Notes: generated from the sequence alone by a model not told the origin. Numbered from the stretch's first letter, positions 1 to 8,822 are shown. The stretch: DNA of 64,000 nt from Deltaproteobacteria bacterium (GCA_021780695.1 JAJXYD010000011.1:1-64000); one strand, 5' to 3'. Made by a program: numbers and translations.

Positions 1-273
1 CCGGCAACAGCCTGGGTATCGGATAAGCCCGTAGAGGAGGCGAGAGGCCCGGAAGGGGCAAAAAGCTTGTCCAGTTCGCTGTCAATGCGGCTATCGAGGT
101 CACTATCCGTATCATTTTGGGCAGCGTCGAGATCGAGCGTTATTTCGGGTTCCTTCGCGGCATCAGACATTTGGAAAGAAGAGTCCATCCCGGCAACAGC
201 CTGGGTATCGGATAAGCCCGTAGATGAGGCGAGAGGCCCGGAAGGGGCAAAAAGCTTGTCCAGTTCGTTGTCG
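1..273. repeat. 189-bp in-frame tandem repeat
   Basis: The 84 bases starting at 1 recur almost unchanged at 190, with only a few substitutions. The period is 189 bp, exactly 63 codons, so both copies stay in frame in the minus-strand acidic protein. The array continues beyond the left edge and its full copy number cannot be seen. Confidence 0.85.
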
Positions 274-539
274 ATCTGGCTATCCAATTGGTCGTCCAGG
301 TCAATATCGATGCTGCTTCCGGAACTATCGAAAGTTTGCTCCAGTACAGATCTGTTCTGAACAATGTTCTCTTGTGGCCGATGGTCATCTTGGGCAGGAG
401 TATCGGCGATCTCATTTCCGGCAGCCTTCAAAATGGCGGGTGCGAGCAAAGAGTCGATCTCCTTGTCGAGTTCCACTTCGAGGGCCTTCCTGTCCTTTTC
501 AGCCCATGGTTCAGATGGGGGTGCATTTTTGGGAGACAT
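1..539 (-). CDS. Acidic repeat protein next to mglBA (3' end cut by window edge)
   Basis: The frame is open from an ATG at 539 to the window edge (about 179 residues), with an AGGAAAGG-type ribosome site just upstream. I do not recognise the family. The protein is rich in Asp, Glu, Ser and Leu and is built from repeats. A motif of the type LDSxIDxELDKLFAPSGPL occurs twice at a 63-residue spacing, and a weaker version (ELDKEIDSLLAPA) lies near residues 25-40. It follows the roadblock and MglA-like genes on the same strand, 74 bp after mglA stops, so it may be an effector or partner of that GTPase; this is inference. No signal peptide or membrane segment is visible in the part present. Confidence 0.7.
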   Translation of the reverse strand, partial: MSPKNAPPSEPWAEKDRKALEVELDKEIDSLLAPAILKAAGNEIADTPAQDDHRPQENIVQNRSVLEQTFDSSGSSIDIDLDDQLDSQIDNELDKLFAPSGPLASSTGLSDTQAVAGMDSSFQMSDAAKEPEITLDLDAAQNDTDSDLDSRIDSELDKLFAPSGPLASSTGLSDTQAVA

Positions 540-613
540 GAACCTTTCCTCTTAAGCCGAATGTAATACCAGAAAAACTAAGGAAACACTTTAAACCTCA
601 GCAGCCTGCTGCC

Positions 614-1234
614 TCAGGAGCCGATCTGCCCTCCGACCTTTCGTATTACACTCTTTACTGTCCTCTTGCTTATCTCGCGGAGAGTTTCGTAGACCCCGGT
701 TCCCTTGGTTGCACTGGCTTCGAAAAAGGGAACCTGCAGTTCCCGGTTAAGGTCTGATTCAAGTTCGGCTACTGGAAGCAGCGGGATGTTGGATTCGATC
801 AGATCCCGTTTATTGTATTGGAGCACAAGTGGCATCTGAGCGATCGAAAGGCCCTCATCGCTAAGATTTTCAACCAGGTTTTGGATGCTTTGGATGTTAT
901 TGTTCTTCTGGACTTTTAGCGAATCGGCGACAAAAACGATTCCGTCGACTCCCCTTAGTACGAGTTTTCTGGTGGCGTTGTACATGACTTGGCCGGGAAC
1001 AGTGTAGAGCTGAATCCGAATGGTCATGTTCATTACCTTACCGATGTTTAACGGCAGGAAGTCAAAAAATAGCGTTCTGTCACCCTTCGTGTCGATAGTG
1101 ACCATGTTGCCGCAGACCTGTTTGGACATAGACTCGTGAACGTATAGTAAGTTCGTGGTCTTTCCGCCACGTCCCGGACCATAATAGACTATTTTCGCCT
1201 GGATTTCATTTTTACTCAAATCTATGAACGCCAC
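614..1234 (-). CDS. mglA: MglA-like small Ras-type GTPase
   Basis: This 206-residue GTPase has the P-loop GPGRGGKTTN at residues 19-28, switch II TVPGQ at 78-82 and the guanine-specificity motif NKRD at 141-144. The TVPGQ form, rather than the Ras DTAGQ, is typical of the bacterial MglA group. MglA proteins act as polarity switches for motility or pilus placement, and their GTPase cycle is controlled by roadblock partners. The upstream roadblock gene overlaps this one by 13 nt, which supports a working pair. Family assignment is strong. The exact process controlled here is not known, but the window also carries a type IV pilus tip operon. Confidence 0.9.
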   Translation of the reverse strand: MAFIDLSKNEIQAKIVYYGPGRGGKTTNLLYVHESMSKQVCGNMVTIDTKGDRTLFFDFLPLNIGKVMNMTIRIQLYTVPGQVMYNATRKLVLRGVDGIVFVADSLKVQKNNNIQSIQNLVENLSDEGLSIAQMPLVLQYNKRDLIESNIPLLPVAELESDLNRELQVPFFEASATKGTGVYETLREISKRTVKSVIRKVGGQIGS

Positions 1235-1638
1235 GGAACGGCTCCTTTATGTTGAGCGAATATTGCGGTCATTTCATTTATAGCGTTGCCAATCCTAAGG
1301 CGTATGAGGCCAAGTGAAACGTTGTCGCTGAAAAGCGTAATAATGAGGTAATCCTTGGCAAGGCGGCTGAAATGCACATTTCGTTTGCCTCCTTTGTGGT
1401 AGAGCAAGGCGAAATCTTCTTCGCCTATGAGTCTTGCTATCTCGGCTGTGGCTGCGAAATTGGCTGCCGAAACAGCGGCAAGAGAAAAGATATCCTCCAT
1501 TTCTACCGTACCACGTTCCATGATTAAATTGCCCGATAGATCGGTGACTACGACATGTTCGGCACCCGAACTCAGGAGTTGTTCGGAGATGATCTGCTCA
1601 AGTTTTTCGATTTCAGTTCTTGTTAGTATCAGGCTCAT
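1222..1638 (-). CDS. Roadblock/LC7-domain protein (MglB-like)
   Basis: A 138-residue single-domain roadblock/LC7 protein. The fold is indicated by the segment VVTDLSGNLIMERG followed by a Ser/Ala-rich helix, a cluster of Phe residues, and the late strands YLIITLFSDNVSLGLIRLR. Members of this family act as GTPase-activating or scaffold partners of MglA-type GTPases. The 3' end overlaps the GTPase gene by 13 nt, so the two are probably translationally coupled. A GGAG site lies about 12 nt before the ATG. It is the first gene of the small minus-strand operon that ends in the acidic repeat protein. Confidence 0.85.
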   Translation of the reverse strand: MSLILTRTEIEKLEQIISEQLLSSGAEHVVVTDLSGNLIMERGTVEMEDIFSLAAVSAANFAATAEIARLIGEEDFALLYHKGGKRNVHFSRLAKDYLIITLFSDNVSLGLIRLRIGNAINEMTAIFAQHKGAVPWRS

Positions 1639-1883
1639 AGTCGCTAATTCTCCAAGTTGTAAAACACTATAGTAAAGTGATCTGCAAGATTAGTGTAAGG
1701 GATTGGGTCTTTAAATAAACTAGAGCGAGGGGCCGCCTGGAAGAATCTGTTTGCGTGCAGTAGTCCCCCCCACATATCCTGCCCTTTCATGTCGTGTCCA
1801 CACTCAGTTTTAAATCCGGTTTTGTCCGGCGAGTCCCGGAATAGAACCGGTCGTGGTTTTTTAAACCTGCAAAATAAGTGGTG
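1639..1883. other. Intergenic region between roadblock and pentapeptide genes
   Basis: These 245 bp should contain the promoter of the roadblock/MglA operon and the end of the pentapeptide-repeat transcript. I see AT-rich sequence just upstream of 1638 on the minus strand but no promoter I would defend, and no clear terminator hairpin. Confidence 0.4.
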
Positions 1884-2780
1884 TTACCGGGCATCGGCGT
1901 TTTCATTAAGGTTTGAGTGGTTGTCGTCGGGTTTTAAAAAGTTTTTTTCGTCCTCGAGACGCCGCCACTGGAGCAAGAGATGTTCGACCGGTTTGTCTAT
2001 GGTTATAGTGTTTGTCGGAGTTGATGGATAGGCTACAAAATGTCCGGTTTCCCATCCGAGTATCATCATTAGGGCCAATTCCCCTTCGATGCCGTTTGTG
2101 TGCGCATGGAGAATCTTGCCGGAGTCGATAAATATATCCCCTCGGTTATGTTTCGAATATACGTCTATCCGCATGCTGGAATGCGACAAACATCCGATTT
2201 GGAGCAGGTCGGCGAGCCTGATCGCCTTAATGGCCCCGTGAAAATCCGTCCCAGCGGAGTCATCGGCTGGGGGAAGGCCGCCGCAGCCGTCAAATACGGC
2301 CTCGGTGAGGTCTGCTCCATCCAGATTTGTCATTGTCAAATTCACATTTGTAATTCTCGCCCTTTTTAGGTTGCTTGCTTCAAAATTGGCGCCTTCCAGG
2401 TCCGCGCCGTTCAAGTCCGCCTCTTCAAGGTTAGCCTTGGCCAGACTTGCCCCTACGAGGCTGGCTTCCTGCAGGTTGGCGCCTCTAAAAACGGCCATGG
2501 ACATATTGGCAACCCTCGCCTTGACCTTGTAGAGATTTGTCCTCTCCAGATTTGCTCCCAGCAGGTTCGCCGAATGAAGGTTGGCCATTTCCAGATTTGC
2601 ACCTCGGAGGTTGGCGCGCCTCAGATTAGTTCCGTCAAGGTTGGCGCCGGATAGATCGGCTTCTGCCAGCCATCCCGCGCCGGAGAGATCAAGACCGCTC
2701 AAATCCACGCCTCGCAGAAACGCTGGGCCTCTTCCGGTAATCACCGCCATTAAGACCTGGGATCGCTTAAGTTCCGCCAT
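1884..2780 (-). CDS. Pentapeptide-repeat protein with C-terminal DUF4388 (PATAN-like) domain
   Basis: This is a 298-residue protein. Residues about 22-165 are pentapeptide repeats of the A(D/N)LxG type (for example ADLSGANLDGTNLRRANLRG), which form a right-handed quadrilateral beta-helix. Residues about 180-285 resemble DUF4388: a start at FHGAIKAIRLADLLQ, then DIFIDSGKILHAHTNGIEGELALMMILGW. That domain is frequent in deltaproteobacterial gliding and signalling proteins and is often found with MglA or roadblock modules, which fits the neighbouring genes. AGGAG lies upstream of the ATG and partly inside a perfect palindrome (2792-2805). The protein has no signal peptide and is probably cytoplasmic. 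Its molecular function is unknown. Confidence 0.85.
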   Translation of the reverse strand: MAELKRSQVLMAVITGRGPAFLRGVDLSGLDLSGAGWLAEADLSGANLDGTNLRRANLRGANLEMANLHSANLLGANLERTNLYKVKARVANMSMAVFRGANLQEASLVGASLAKANLEEADLNGADLEGANFEASNLKRARITNVNLTMTNLDGADLTEAVFDGCGGLPPADDSAGTDFHGAIKAIRLADLLQIGCLSHSSMRIDVYSKHNRGDIFIDSGKILHAHTNGIEGELALMMILGWETGHFVAYPSTPTNTITIDKPVEHLLLQWRRLEDEKNFLKPDDNHSNLNENADAR

Positions 2781-3164
2781 TCTGAATTTCTCCTAAATAT
2801 TTAGGTGCGATGAAGTTGGCTCAGCAAAATATGCCCCTTCAACTTGCCGTGGCAGATTTTATAAGCAATTTTTAGGCCAATGCGGCATTTCTTTTTGTCC
2901 CGTCCCCGGAGAATGAGGCAAAAGCGGATAAATAACTGTCTTCTACGTTTGAGTCGATTACTACGGATACACTTTCTAAATACATAAAGGGAATAGGTTT
3001 GTCAATCGATTCGATAAACCAGATGCAACCATATTGCTTAAAATTTCAAGTTTGCGTTCTATTGTCGAGTAATTGTCGCTCTAATGTTTGTATGCTATTC
3101 TGACTCCGGAGTGGTTGTTTTTGGCGGTGGAAAGTTAAACGGTTTTTATGTAAGATAATAAATT
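2781..3164. other. Divergent intergenic region
   Basis: These 384 bp separate the minus-strand pentapeptide gene from the plus-strand radical SAM gene. They contain the palindrome CCTAAATATTTAGG (2792-2805) over the ribosome site of the pentapeptide gene, and a plausible plus-strand promoter at 3073-3101. No open reading frame of interest is visible. Confidence 0.6.
3073..3101 (+). promoter_or_regulatory. Putative sigma-70 promoter for the radical SAM gene
   Basis: TTGTCG and TATTCT are separated by 17 bp and lie about 64 bp upstream of the ATG at 3165. The match to consensus is moderate and the call is by eye. Confidence 0.4.
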
Positions 3165-4676
3165 ATGATATTGCTTATAAATCCCCCACTGGTCAAGCCG
3201 TCTGAGCCTCCGCCCGGTCTTGCGCGCCTTTATGGAACTCTTAAAAGAGAAGGGGTCGGCTGTGAGATTATCGACGCCAATATAGAAGGTGTGCTCTATC
3301 TGTTGGAAAAGGGGATGGAGGCAAACGATAATTGGACTGCGCGCGCGGTTCGCAATAGGCAATCCAACCTCGACTATCTTCGCAATCCTCAGTGCCGCCT
3401 CAATGTGGATCGCTATAAGCGAGCGGTTTTCGATCTTAACCGTTTGTTGGGCAAGGCAGCGCAAAGCGCAGGTCCAGCGCGATTAACACTTTCCAACTAC
3501 CAGGACCCTGCGCTCTCTCCCGTACGTTCCTCGGATCTTTTGAGAGCGGCCGAAAAGTATGCAGAAAATCCCTTCCATAGCTATTTTTCTCAAAGGATTT
3601 CACGCGCTATCGAACTTAACTCGCCCGGGTTCGTGGGAATTTCCCTTAATTTTTTAAGTCAGGCCTTAACGGCCTTTTCCATGATTGGCTTTATAAAAGC
3701 CAGATATGCCGGCATCAGGGTCGTTCTCGGGGGGAGTTTGGTCACCTCATGGGTCCAGGGGCCTGGATGGAAACGCCCCTTCGACGGCCTTGTGGATATG
3801 GTTGTAAGCGGTCCGGGCGAACAGCCTTTGCTCGATCTGGCAGGAATCGACACAAAGGTGAAACGGCGGTTTTCCTATGACATGTTTCCCATGAGCGATT
3901 ATCTTTCTCCCGGCTCGATTCTGCCCTACAGCGCATCGATTGGATGCTGGTGGAACCGGTGCGCCTTCTGTCCCGAAAAGGCCGAAGGGACCCTCTATGA
4001 TCCGGTCCCGCCAATGGAAGCTGTGCTCGAAGTTTCGCAGTTATGTTCGGCTCTTAGGCCCTCTCTTATTCATTTTCTGGATAGCGCGATGAGCCCGGGG
4101 CTTTTGAGCAGGCTTTCGCAAAACCCTCCCGGGGCGCCTTGGTACGGTTTTACACGAATGACCAGAAGGCTTGCCGATGAAGATTTTTGCCAGGCTCTTA
4201 GAGCCAGCGGTTGCGTTATGCTAAAGGTTGGCGTCGAGTCCGGCGATCAGTGGGTCCTTGATTGCGAGTGCAAAGGCATGAGTTTGGGCCTGGCCTCAAA
4301 AGTTCTAGGCGCTCTCAAAAAAGCCGGCATAGGGACCTATGTCTATCTTCTTTTCGGCTCGCCGTCGGAAACCGAAGCCCAAGCCCGAAATACCCTCGAT
4401 TTCACGGTCCGCCACGCTCCTTTGATCGATTTTTTGAATTTGGCCGTCTTCAATATGCCTGTTAACAGCCCGGAGGCCAAAAGATTGGCAACTGCTCCCC
4501 ATTACGAAGGAGACCTTTCCCTCTATACGGGATTTCGCCACCCTGGAGGGTGGGATAGACCCAAGGTCAGACGCTTTCTTGAGGCCGAATTTAGAAAGCA
4601 TCCCGCGATCGCCTCCATTTTATCCCATGAGCCGCCGCTCTTTACTTCAAACCATGCACCTTTTTTTGTCAGATAG
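3165..4676 (+). CDS. B12-binding-type radical SAM protein with CX4CX2C cluster motif
   Basis: A 503-residue protein. The N-terminal segment (MILLINPPL, then GLARLYGTLKREG and a GFVGISLNFLSQ stretch near 150) resembles the cobalamin-binding Rossmann module of B12-dependent radical SAM enzymes. The central SAM-barrel motif is GCWWNRCAFC, with cysteines at 261, 266 and 269, so the spacing is CX4CX2C rather than the usual CX3CX2C. Later barrel motifs are visible: ESGDQWVLD, and GTYVYLLFGSPSETEAQA. The gene stands alone, convergent with the signalling cluster downstream, so the substrate cannot be inferred. I see no strong ribosome site before the ATG. Confidence 0.8.
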   Translation: MILLINPPLVKPSEPPPGLARLYGTLKREGVGCEIIDANIEGVLYLLEKGMEANDNWTARAVRNRQSNLDYLRNPQCRLNVDRYKRAVFDLNRLLGKAAQSAGPARLTLSNYQDPALSPVRSSDLLRAAEKYAENPFHSYFSQRISRAIELNSPGFVGISLNFLSQALTAFSMIGFIKARYAGIRVVLGGSLVTSWVQGPGWKRPFDGLVDMVVSGPGEQPLLDLAGIDTKVKRRFSYDMFPMSDYLSPGSILPYSASIGCWWNRCAFCPEKAEGTLYDPVPPMEAVLEVSQLCSALRPSLIHFLDSAMSPGLLSRLSQNPPGAPWYGFTRMTRRLADEDFCQALRASGCVMLKVGVESGDQWVLDCECKGMSLGLASKVLGALKKAGIGTYVYLLFGSPSETEAQARNTLDFTVRHAPLIDFLNLAVFNMPVNSPEAKRLATAPHYEGDLSLYTGFRHPGGWDRPKVRRFLEAEFRKHPAIASILSHEPPLFTSNHAPFFVR

Positions 4677-4774
4677 TGCCGATTTCCAAACCTGTGTTTT
4701 CTCTGTGGGGCCAGGGTGGACAAAAACAGTGCGTTATCGAACGGGCAGGTTTTCCACTTTGGCTGCTCGCCAAC

Positions 4775-5932
4775 TCAGCGGCACTCCGGTCGCTCCCTGG
4801 GTACGAGCACTGCGATCGGTTCCTTGATCCCGGGGTTTTCCGAAAAGCTCTTTAACCGCTCCCGAAGAGTCAGATTGACTTTATATCCCCTTGGCGCGAG
4901 CAAGCGTCCGTTTTGAAGGAAAACATCCTTGGCCAGAACCATCCCGTCGCACAGTTGGCATGCCCCAAGCGATTCTTTCGTAAAAGATGCCTCGGTCTTG
5001 ATTACTTCCGCAAGGGCCGACAGCACCCTGGGGTCGTAGAGGCCCTGCCTTGTCTTCAACTGCTCGACGGCCGCGAACCTGTCATGGTCTTTGGCCAGCA
5101 GTGTGTCGAAATCAAGAATGACTCTGAGGATGCGCGCTCCAAGCGGTATGTTCTCCCCTTTGCAGTCTTGGGCGGGAACTCCGGAGCCATCGAAATTTTT
5201 TTGCTGAAAGGCGATTATTTCAGAAATGGCTTCCATTCTGGGAATATTGGCCAAAAGGTCTGAGGCGACAAAGGGATGCATGGAGAAAAGCTGGGACTCT
5301 TCGCTGTTTAGTTCCTCCCCGATGTAGAGCTTCCTTAAAGCGTCTTGGGGTAAAATGACGCATCCTATCTGAGAAAGCGAGGCGGCCGTGTCGAGTTGCC
5401 ACAAGTTATCGGCCCGCATCCTTTTTGCGACCGCACGCGCATAGTGCCTTATGCGCGAAGCCCTTCCAAAGGCCTCGGGATTTATGAGCTGGAGTATTTC
5501 GGAGAGTACTTTTACGCTTCCGCGCAAAGTATTTTCGAGCAACTCCCGCTCGGCCGTAACTAAATCGTATTGCCTTACTCCATCGAAGATCGCTTTTAAA
5601 AGGTCTTGAGCCTTGCATGGTTTGGTCAAAAAACGGAAAACATTTCCCTGATTGATAGCATCGATTGCGGTTTCAAGCTCCGCATAACCGGTTAGCAATA
5701 TTCGCACGCTCTCCGGGGCTATTTCCCGTGCCCGGGATAAAAATTGAACCCCGTCCATGCCCGGCATGCGCAAATCTGAAACGATTACCGAAAATGGGCC
5801 TTCCCGTGTTAGAACTTCCAGTCCCTCCTTGCCTCCCGGGGCGGTCTCCATGGCCAGAGTGTTTCGGAGTTGTCGACGGAATCCCTCCAGTATATTGATG
5901 TCGTCATCCACAAATAAAACTTTTGCAACCAT
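4775..5932 (-). CDS. Response regulator with a degenerate HD-GYP-like output domain
   Basis: This protein has 385 residues from the ATG at 5932, chosen because AAGGA lies 8 nt upstream. The frame opens further upstream at 5980, but that would be a much longer overlap with the preceding gene. Residues 1-120 are a receiver with acidic pocket DDD (9-11), phosphoacceptor D53 and a KPC segment. The rest aligns with HD-GYP c-di-GMP phosphodiesterases, but the signature residues are lost: the HD position reads ASLSQIGCVILP and the GYP segment reads FDGSGVP without the preceding histidines. It is therefore probably not an active phosphodiesterase. It is the last gene of the minus-strand signalling cluster and overlaps the HDOD regulator by 29 nt. 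Confidence 0.8.
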   Translation of the reverse strand: MVAKVLFVDDDINILEGFRRQLRNTLAMETAPGGKEGLEVLTREGPFSVIVSDLRMPGMDGVQFLSRAREIAPESVRILLTGYAELETAIDAINQGNVFRFLTKPCKAQDLLKAIFDGVRQYDLVTAERELLENTLRGSVKVLSEILQLINPEAFGRASRIRHYARAVAKRMRADNLWQLDTAASLSQIGCVILPQDALRKLYIGEELNSEESQLFSMHPFVASDLLANIPRMEAISEIIAFQQKNFDGSGVPAQDCKGENIPLGARILRVILDFDTLLAKDHDRFAAVEQLKTRQGLYDPRVLSALAEVIKTEASFTKESLGACQLCDGMVLAKDVFLQNGRLLAPRGYKVNLTLRERLKSFSENPGIKEPIAVLVPRERPECR

Positions 5933-7118
5933 GTGAGAGTCCTTCTTGAGTGGAATTAGGCTCTGTGACAAAGCGTTCATAAAGTTTTTCGGAAAGCCCG
6001 AGCTTATTTAGATACTCTTTGTCGAGTCCGTACTTTCCGGCCTCCGCGCGGCGGCTGTGTTCAGCCCAGTCGGCCAGGTGCACCGCGGTCAGGGTGCCAA
6101 ATGCGTTGTTGGAACATTTGCCTGGACAGTGATGGAGGGCGATTGCTTCAACCAGTGTCCCCGAAAGACCCCATATGCCCATCAGATAGGCCCCGATATG
6201 GGCGTGGGTCGTTTTCAATACGGTTTGTTCGGCTTCCCAGATCGAGCATGCTCCGGTCTTGCTAAGATTTGCCGCTTCCTCGCATTTTTGGGGCAATTTA
6301 TCCAAAAGGATCAATTTGCCCACATCGTGGAGCAAACCTGCCAGGAATGCCTCGTCTTTATCGAGCTTTTGGTTTGTCGCTATGTTTTTGGCGATCATGC
6401 CCGTTTCCAGGCTGTGGTCCCATAATGTCGAAATCGAAGCCAAACCGGAACTCTCGTATTGCGAAAAAATGCTAACCGAAAGAATGAGGGTTTTGATGAT
6501 TTCAATCCCGAGCAGATTTACTGCTCTTGCTATACTTTTGGACCGCTCCGGAAGGCCGAAAAAAGCCGAACTCACCAACTGCAGAAGCTTTGCCGACATC
6601 CCAGCGTCTTTGGAGATGATTTCGCCGATCTTTTCAAGAGAGCCGTCTTCGGAGTTTACCTCCTCGATAACATCCTTATAAACCGAGGGCAGGCTAGGAA
6701 GTACATCTATGCTCGATACCACTTCTAAAAGGTATTCATCTTCGAGCAACTCCCGCATGGCGCATGCGCGGGCTACTGTAGCCCTTAACGTTTCGATGTC
6801 GCAGGGTTTTGAGAGAAACTGGTGTGCCAGGCCGACCGAGCTAAAAATTAAATCCTTTTCGGAATGTCCCGAAAGAATGATTCGAACCATTTGAGGATAG
6901 CTCTGTTTAATCTTTTCCAGCAATTGAGGTCCATCCATGCCGGGCATCCGAATATCGGTTACCACCACGTCGAAAGCTCTGCTGCCCAGGATTTCGATGG
7001 CTTGCTGGCCGCTTGCGGCAAATTCCATCTCCCACTGCCCGCGCATATCCCGAAGAATCCTTCGGAGTCCGTCGAGTACGTTGGCTTCATCATCTACGAA
7101 AAGAATCTTCTTTTTCAT
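5904..7118 (-). CDS. Response regulator with HDOD domain
   Basis: A 404-residue protein. Residues 1-120 form a receiver domain with D55 as phosphoacceptor, switch residues in LSGHSE and KPC at the end. Residues about 130-340 form an HDOD domain: LPSLPSVYKDV, ISKDAGMSAKLLQLVSSAFFG, an intact GLLHDVGKL segment and ALHHCPGK. HDOD domains are signalling output modules related to HD phosphohydrolases. Here the HD pair is present, so activity cannot be excluded. The gene sits between the two hybrid kinases and the degenerate HD-GYP regulator, and they are likely to be phosphorylation partners. Confidence 0.9.
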   Translation of the reverse strand: MKKKILFVDDEANVLDGLRRILRDMRGQWEMEFAASGQQAIEILGSRAFDVVVTDIRMPGMDGPQLLEKIKQSYPQMVRIILSGHSEKDLIFSSVGLAHQFLSKPCDIETLRATVARACAMRELLEDEYLLEVVSSIDVLPSLPSVYKDVIEEVNSEDGSLEKIGEIISKDAGMSAKLLQLVSSAFFGLPERSKSIARAVNLLGIEIIKTLILSVSIFSQYESSGLASISTLWDHSLETGMIAKNIATNQKLDKDEAFLAGLLHDVGKLILLDKLPQKCEEAANLSKTGACSIWEAEQTVLKTTHAHIGAYLMGIWGLSGTLVEAIALHHCPGKCSNNAFGTLTAVHLADWAEHSRRAEAGKYGLDKEYLNKLGLSEKLYERFVTEPNSTQEGLSHGCKSFICG

Positions 7119-7130
7119 CCCGGCTTCACT

Positions 7131-8822
7131 TTAGATCGGCAATCGTATGATAAAAGTGGTTCCCTCACCAAGTTTTGACTCAAAATCGATTGTCCCGCCG
7201 TGTTTTTTTACGATAACCGTGTGTGAAATGGCCAAACCCTGTCCCGTTCCCTTGCCCACGTCTTTTGTTGTAAAAAACGGGTCAAAGATCTTAGACCTTA
7301 TGTCTTCTCTGATGCCGCTGCCGTCATCCCTTATACGAATCTCTACAAAATCGCCGTCCCGGCGGGTACTGACCTCTATGGTTCCCTTTTGTGCGGTTCC
7401 CGCCTCGACTTTATCGGCTATGGCATGCGAAGCGTTTATAATCATGTTCAAAATGACCTGGTTGAATTCTCCGACCAGGCAATGCACGGGAGGAAGTTCA
7501 AGGTCAAAATCCGTCGCCACCTCCGCTACGTACTTCCATTCATTTTTGGCTACCGTGATGGTGTTCCGGATCGCCCGGTTGATATCTATCCCCGTCTTTT
7601 CGTCTGTCCCGGGATGAGAAAATTCCTTCATGGAAAGAACTATCCTGCTTATGCGCTCAATTCCTTCGAGTGACTGGCGTATGGCCTCGGGAATCTCCCT
7701 TCTGATAAAAGAGAAGTCTATCTCCTCTTCTGCGGCTCCAATGGTTTGGATAAGGGGCTCAATGGGTCTACCCGCCCGATGGTCCTCCAATAAGCGATCG
7801 TAGAGCAGATGAACTTTTTCGAGGTTTGCAAAAGCGGTTTCCAGAAAACGGGTGTTGTCTCCAACATATTGTGCGGGCGTATTTATCTCGTGAGAGATCC
7901 CGGCTGCAAGCTGTCCGATGGATTCAAGTTTTTGGGATTGGACGAGCTGTCTTTCCATCAACTTGTACTCGGTTATGTCCGTGCCAAGAATTATGAGGCT
8001 CGAACTCTTGGCGCCTACATCGGTAACGGGATTGATGATGAGATCGAGCAGTCCGTCCATACCCTGGCTGCTCGTGAAACGAACTTCGTTTAAACGCTTG
8101 GAAACACCTTCGGTTGCGCACTGAGCAATGTGTTCGTTTACCTTCTCGGTTTCCCAGCTTATAGGACACTCGTAAATATTTTTTCCCAGAGCTTCGAGCT
8201 CTTTTACGCGCAAGATGTTTTCAGCCAGGGTGTTCCATCTCTTGATCGTTCCATCAGTGGAGATTTCTATAAGAATGCAGGGAATGGAGTATAAAAAGGC
8301 CTCTATCTCCTTGTGGGCATTTGTCAGTTCAGCTTGCATCTGGCCCCGCTCGGCGATTTCAAGGGTCAGCAGTTCGTTTACCTTTGTCATCTCCGCGAGG
8401 GCAAGTCTGTTTTTTTTGTTCGCCTCCTTTAACTTTCTGAAAATTTTGTGCTCCTGGTCCACCCTGACTATTTTCGCCTGCAGTTCCTGAAAGGAGACGG
8501 GTTTTTGGATAAAATCGACCGCCCCGGCCTTTATTACGTCGCTGTAGGAGTAGACACCGGGAAAACCAGACATTATGATCGTATCCACCGAAGAGAACCT
8601 TCTGTGGATTTCCCTGATGAGTTCGAGTCCATCCATGCCTTCCAGGCGCATATCGGAAATGACCAGGTCAAAATGATTGTTTTTAAGTATCTCGATGGCT
8701 AGCTTCGGAGTGGATGCCGCTTTGCAATAATAGCCGGCTTCTTGAAGAAAGCTTATCATCATCGTGGCTGTCGCTTCTTCATTGTCGACGATAAGAATCT
8801 TCTTTATGTCCGTGCTTGTCAT
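7131..8822 (-). CDS. Histidine kinase with N-terminal receiver and PAS domain
   Basis: A 563-residue soluble protein. Receiver domain at 1-125 with phosphoacceptor D57, then a coiled-coil linker (about 130-180), a PAS domain (about 185-295, beginning EAFLYSIPCILIEIS), a dimerisation/phosphoacceptor helix with ISHEINTPAQYVGDN, and an HATPase domain with DDGSGI and the GKGTGQGLAIS box near the C-terminus. No membrane segment is seen. The start overlaps the end of the upstream 970-residue kinase by 4 nt (ATGA), so the two are probably translationally coupled and may form a phosphorelay. Confidence 0.92.
   Translation of the reverse strand: MTSTDIKKILIVDNEEATATMMISFLQEAGYYCKAASTPKLAIEILKNNHFDLVISDMRLEGMDGLELIREIHRRFSSVDTIIMSGFPGVYSYSDVIKAGAVDFIQKPVSFQELQAKIVRVDQEHKIFRKLKEANKKNRLALAEMTKVNELLTLEIAERGQMQAELTNAHKEIEAFLYSIPCILIEISTDGTIKRWNTLAENILRVKELEALGKNIYECPISWETEKVNEHIAQCATEGVSKRLNEVRFTSSQGMDGLLDLIINPVTDVGAKSSSLIILGTDITEYKLMERQLVQSQKLESIGQLAAGISHEINTPAQYVGDNTRFLETAFANLEKVHLLYDRLLEDHRAGRPIEPLIQTIGAAEEEIDFSFIRREIPEAIRQSLEGIERISRIVLSMKEFSHPGTDEKTGIDINRAIRNTITVAKNEWKYVAEVATDFDLELPPVHCLVGEFNQVILNMIINASHAIADKVEAGTAQKGTIEVSTRRDGDFVEIRIRDDGSGIREDIRSKIFDPFFTTKDVGKGTGQGLAISHTVIVKKHGGTIDFESKLGEGTTFIIRLPI

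Noticed and set aside
67..360. Plus-strand 97-residue frame over the left-edge repeats
   Set aside because: Ser-rich product produced by the complement of the acidic repeats; the minus frame is open to the edge, has a ribosome site and continues the mglBA operon.
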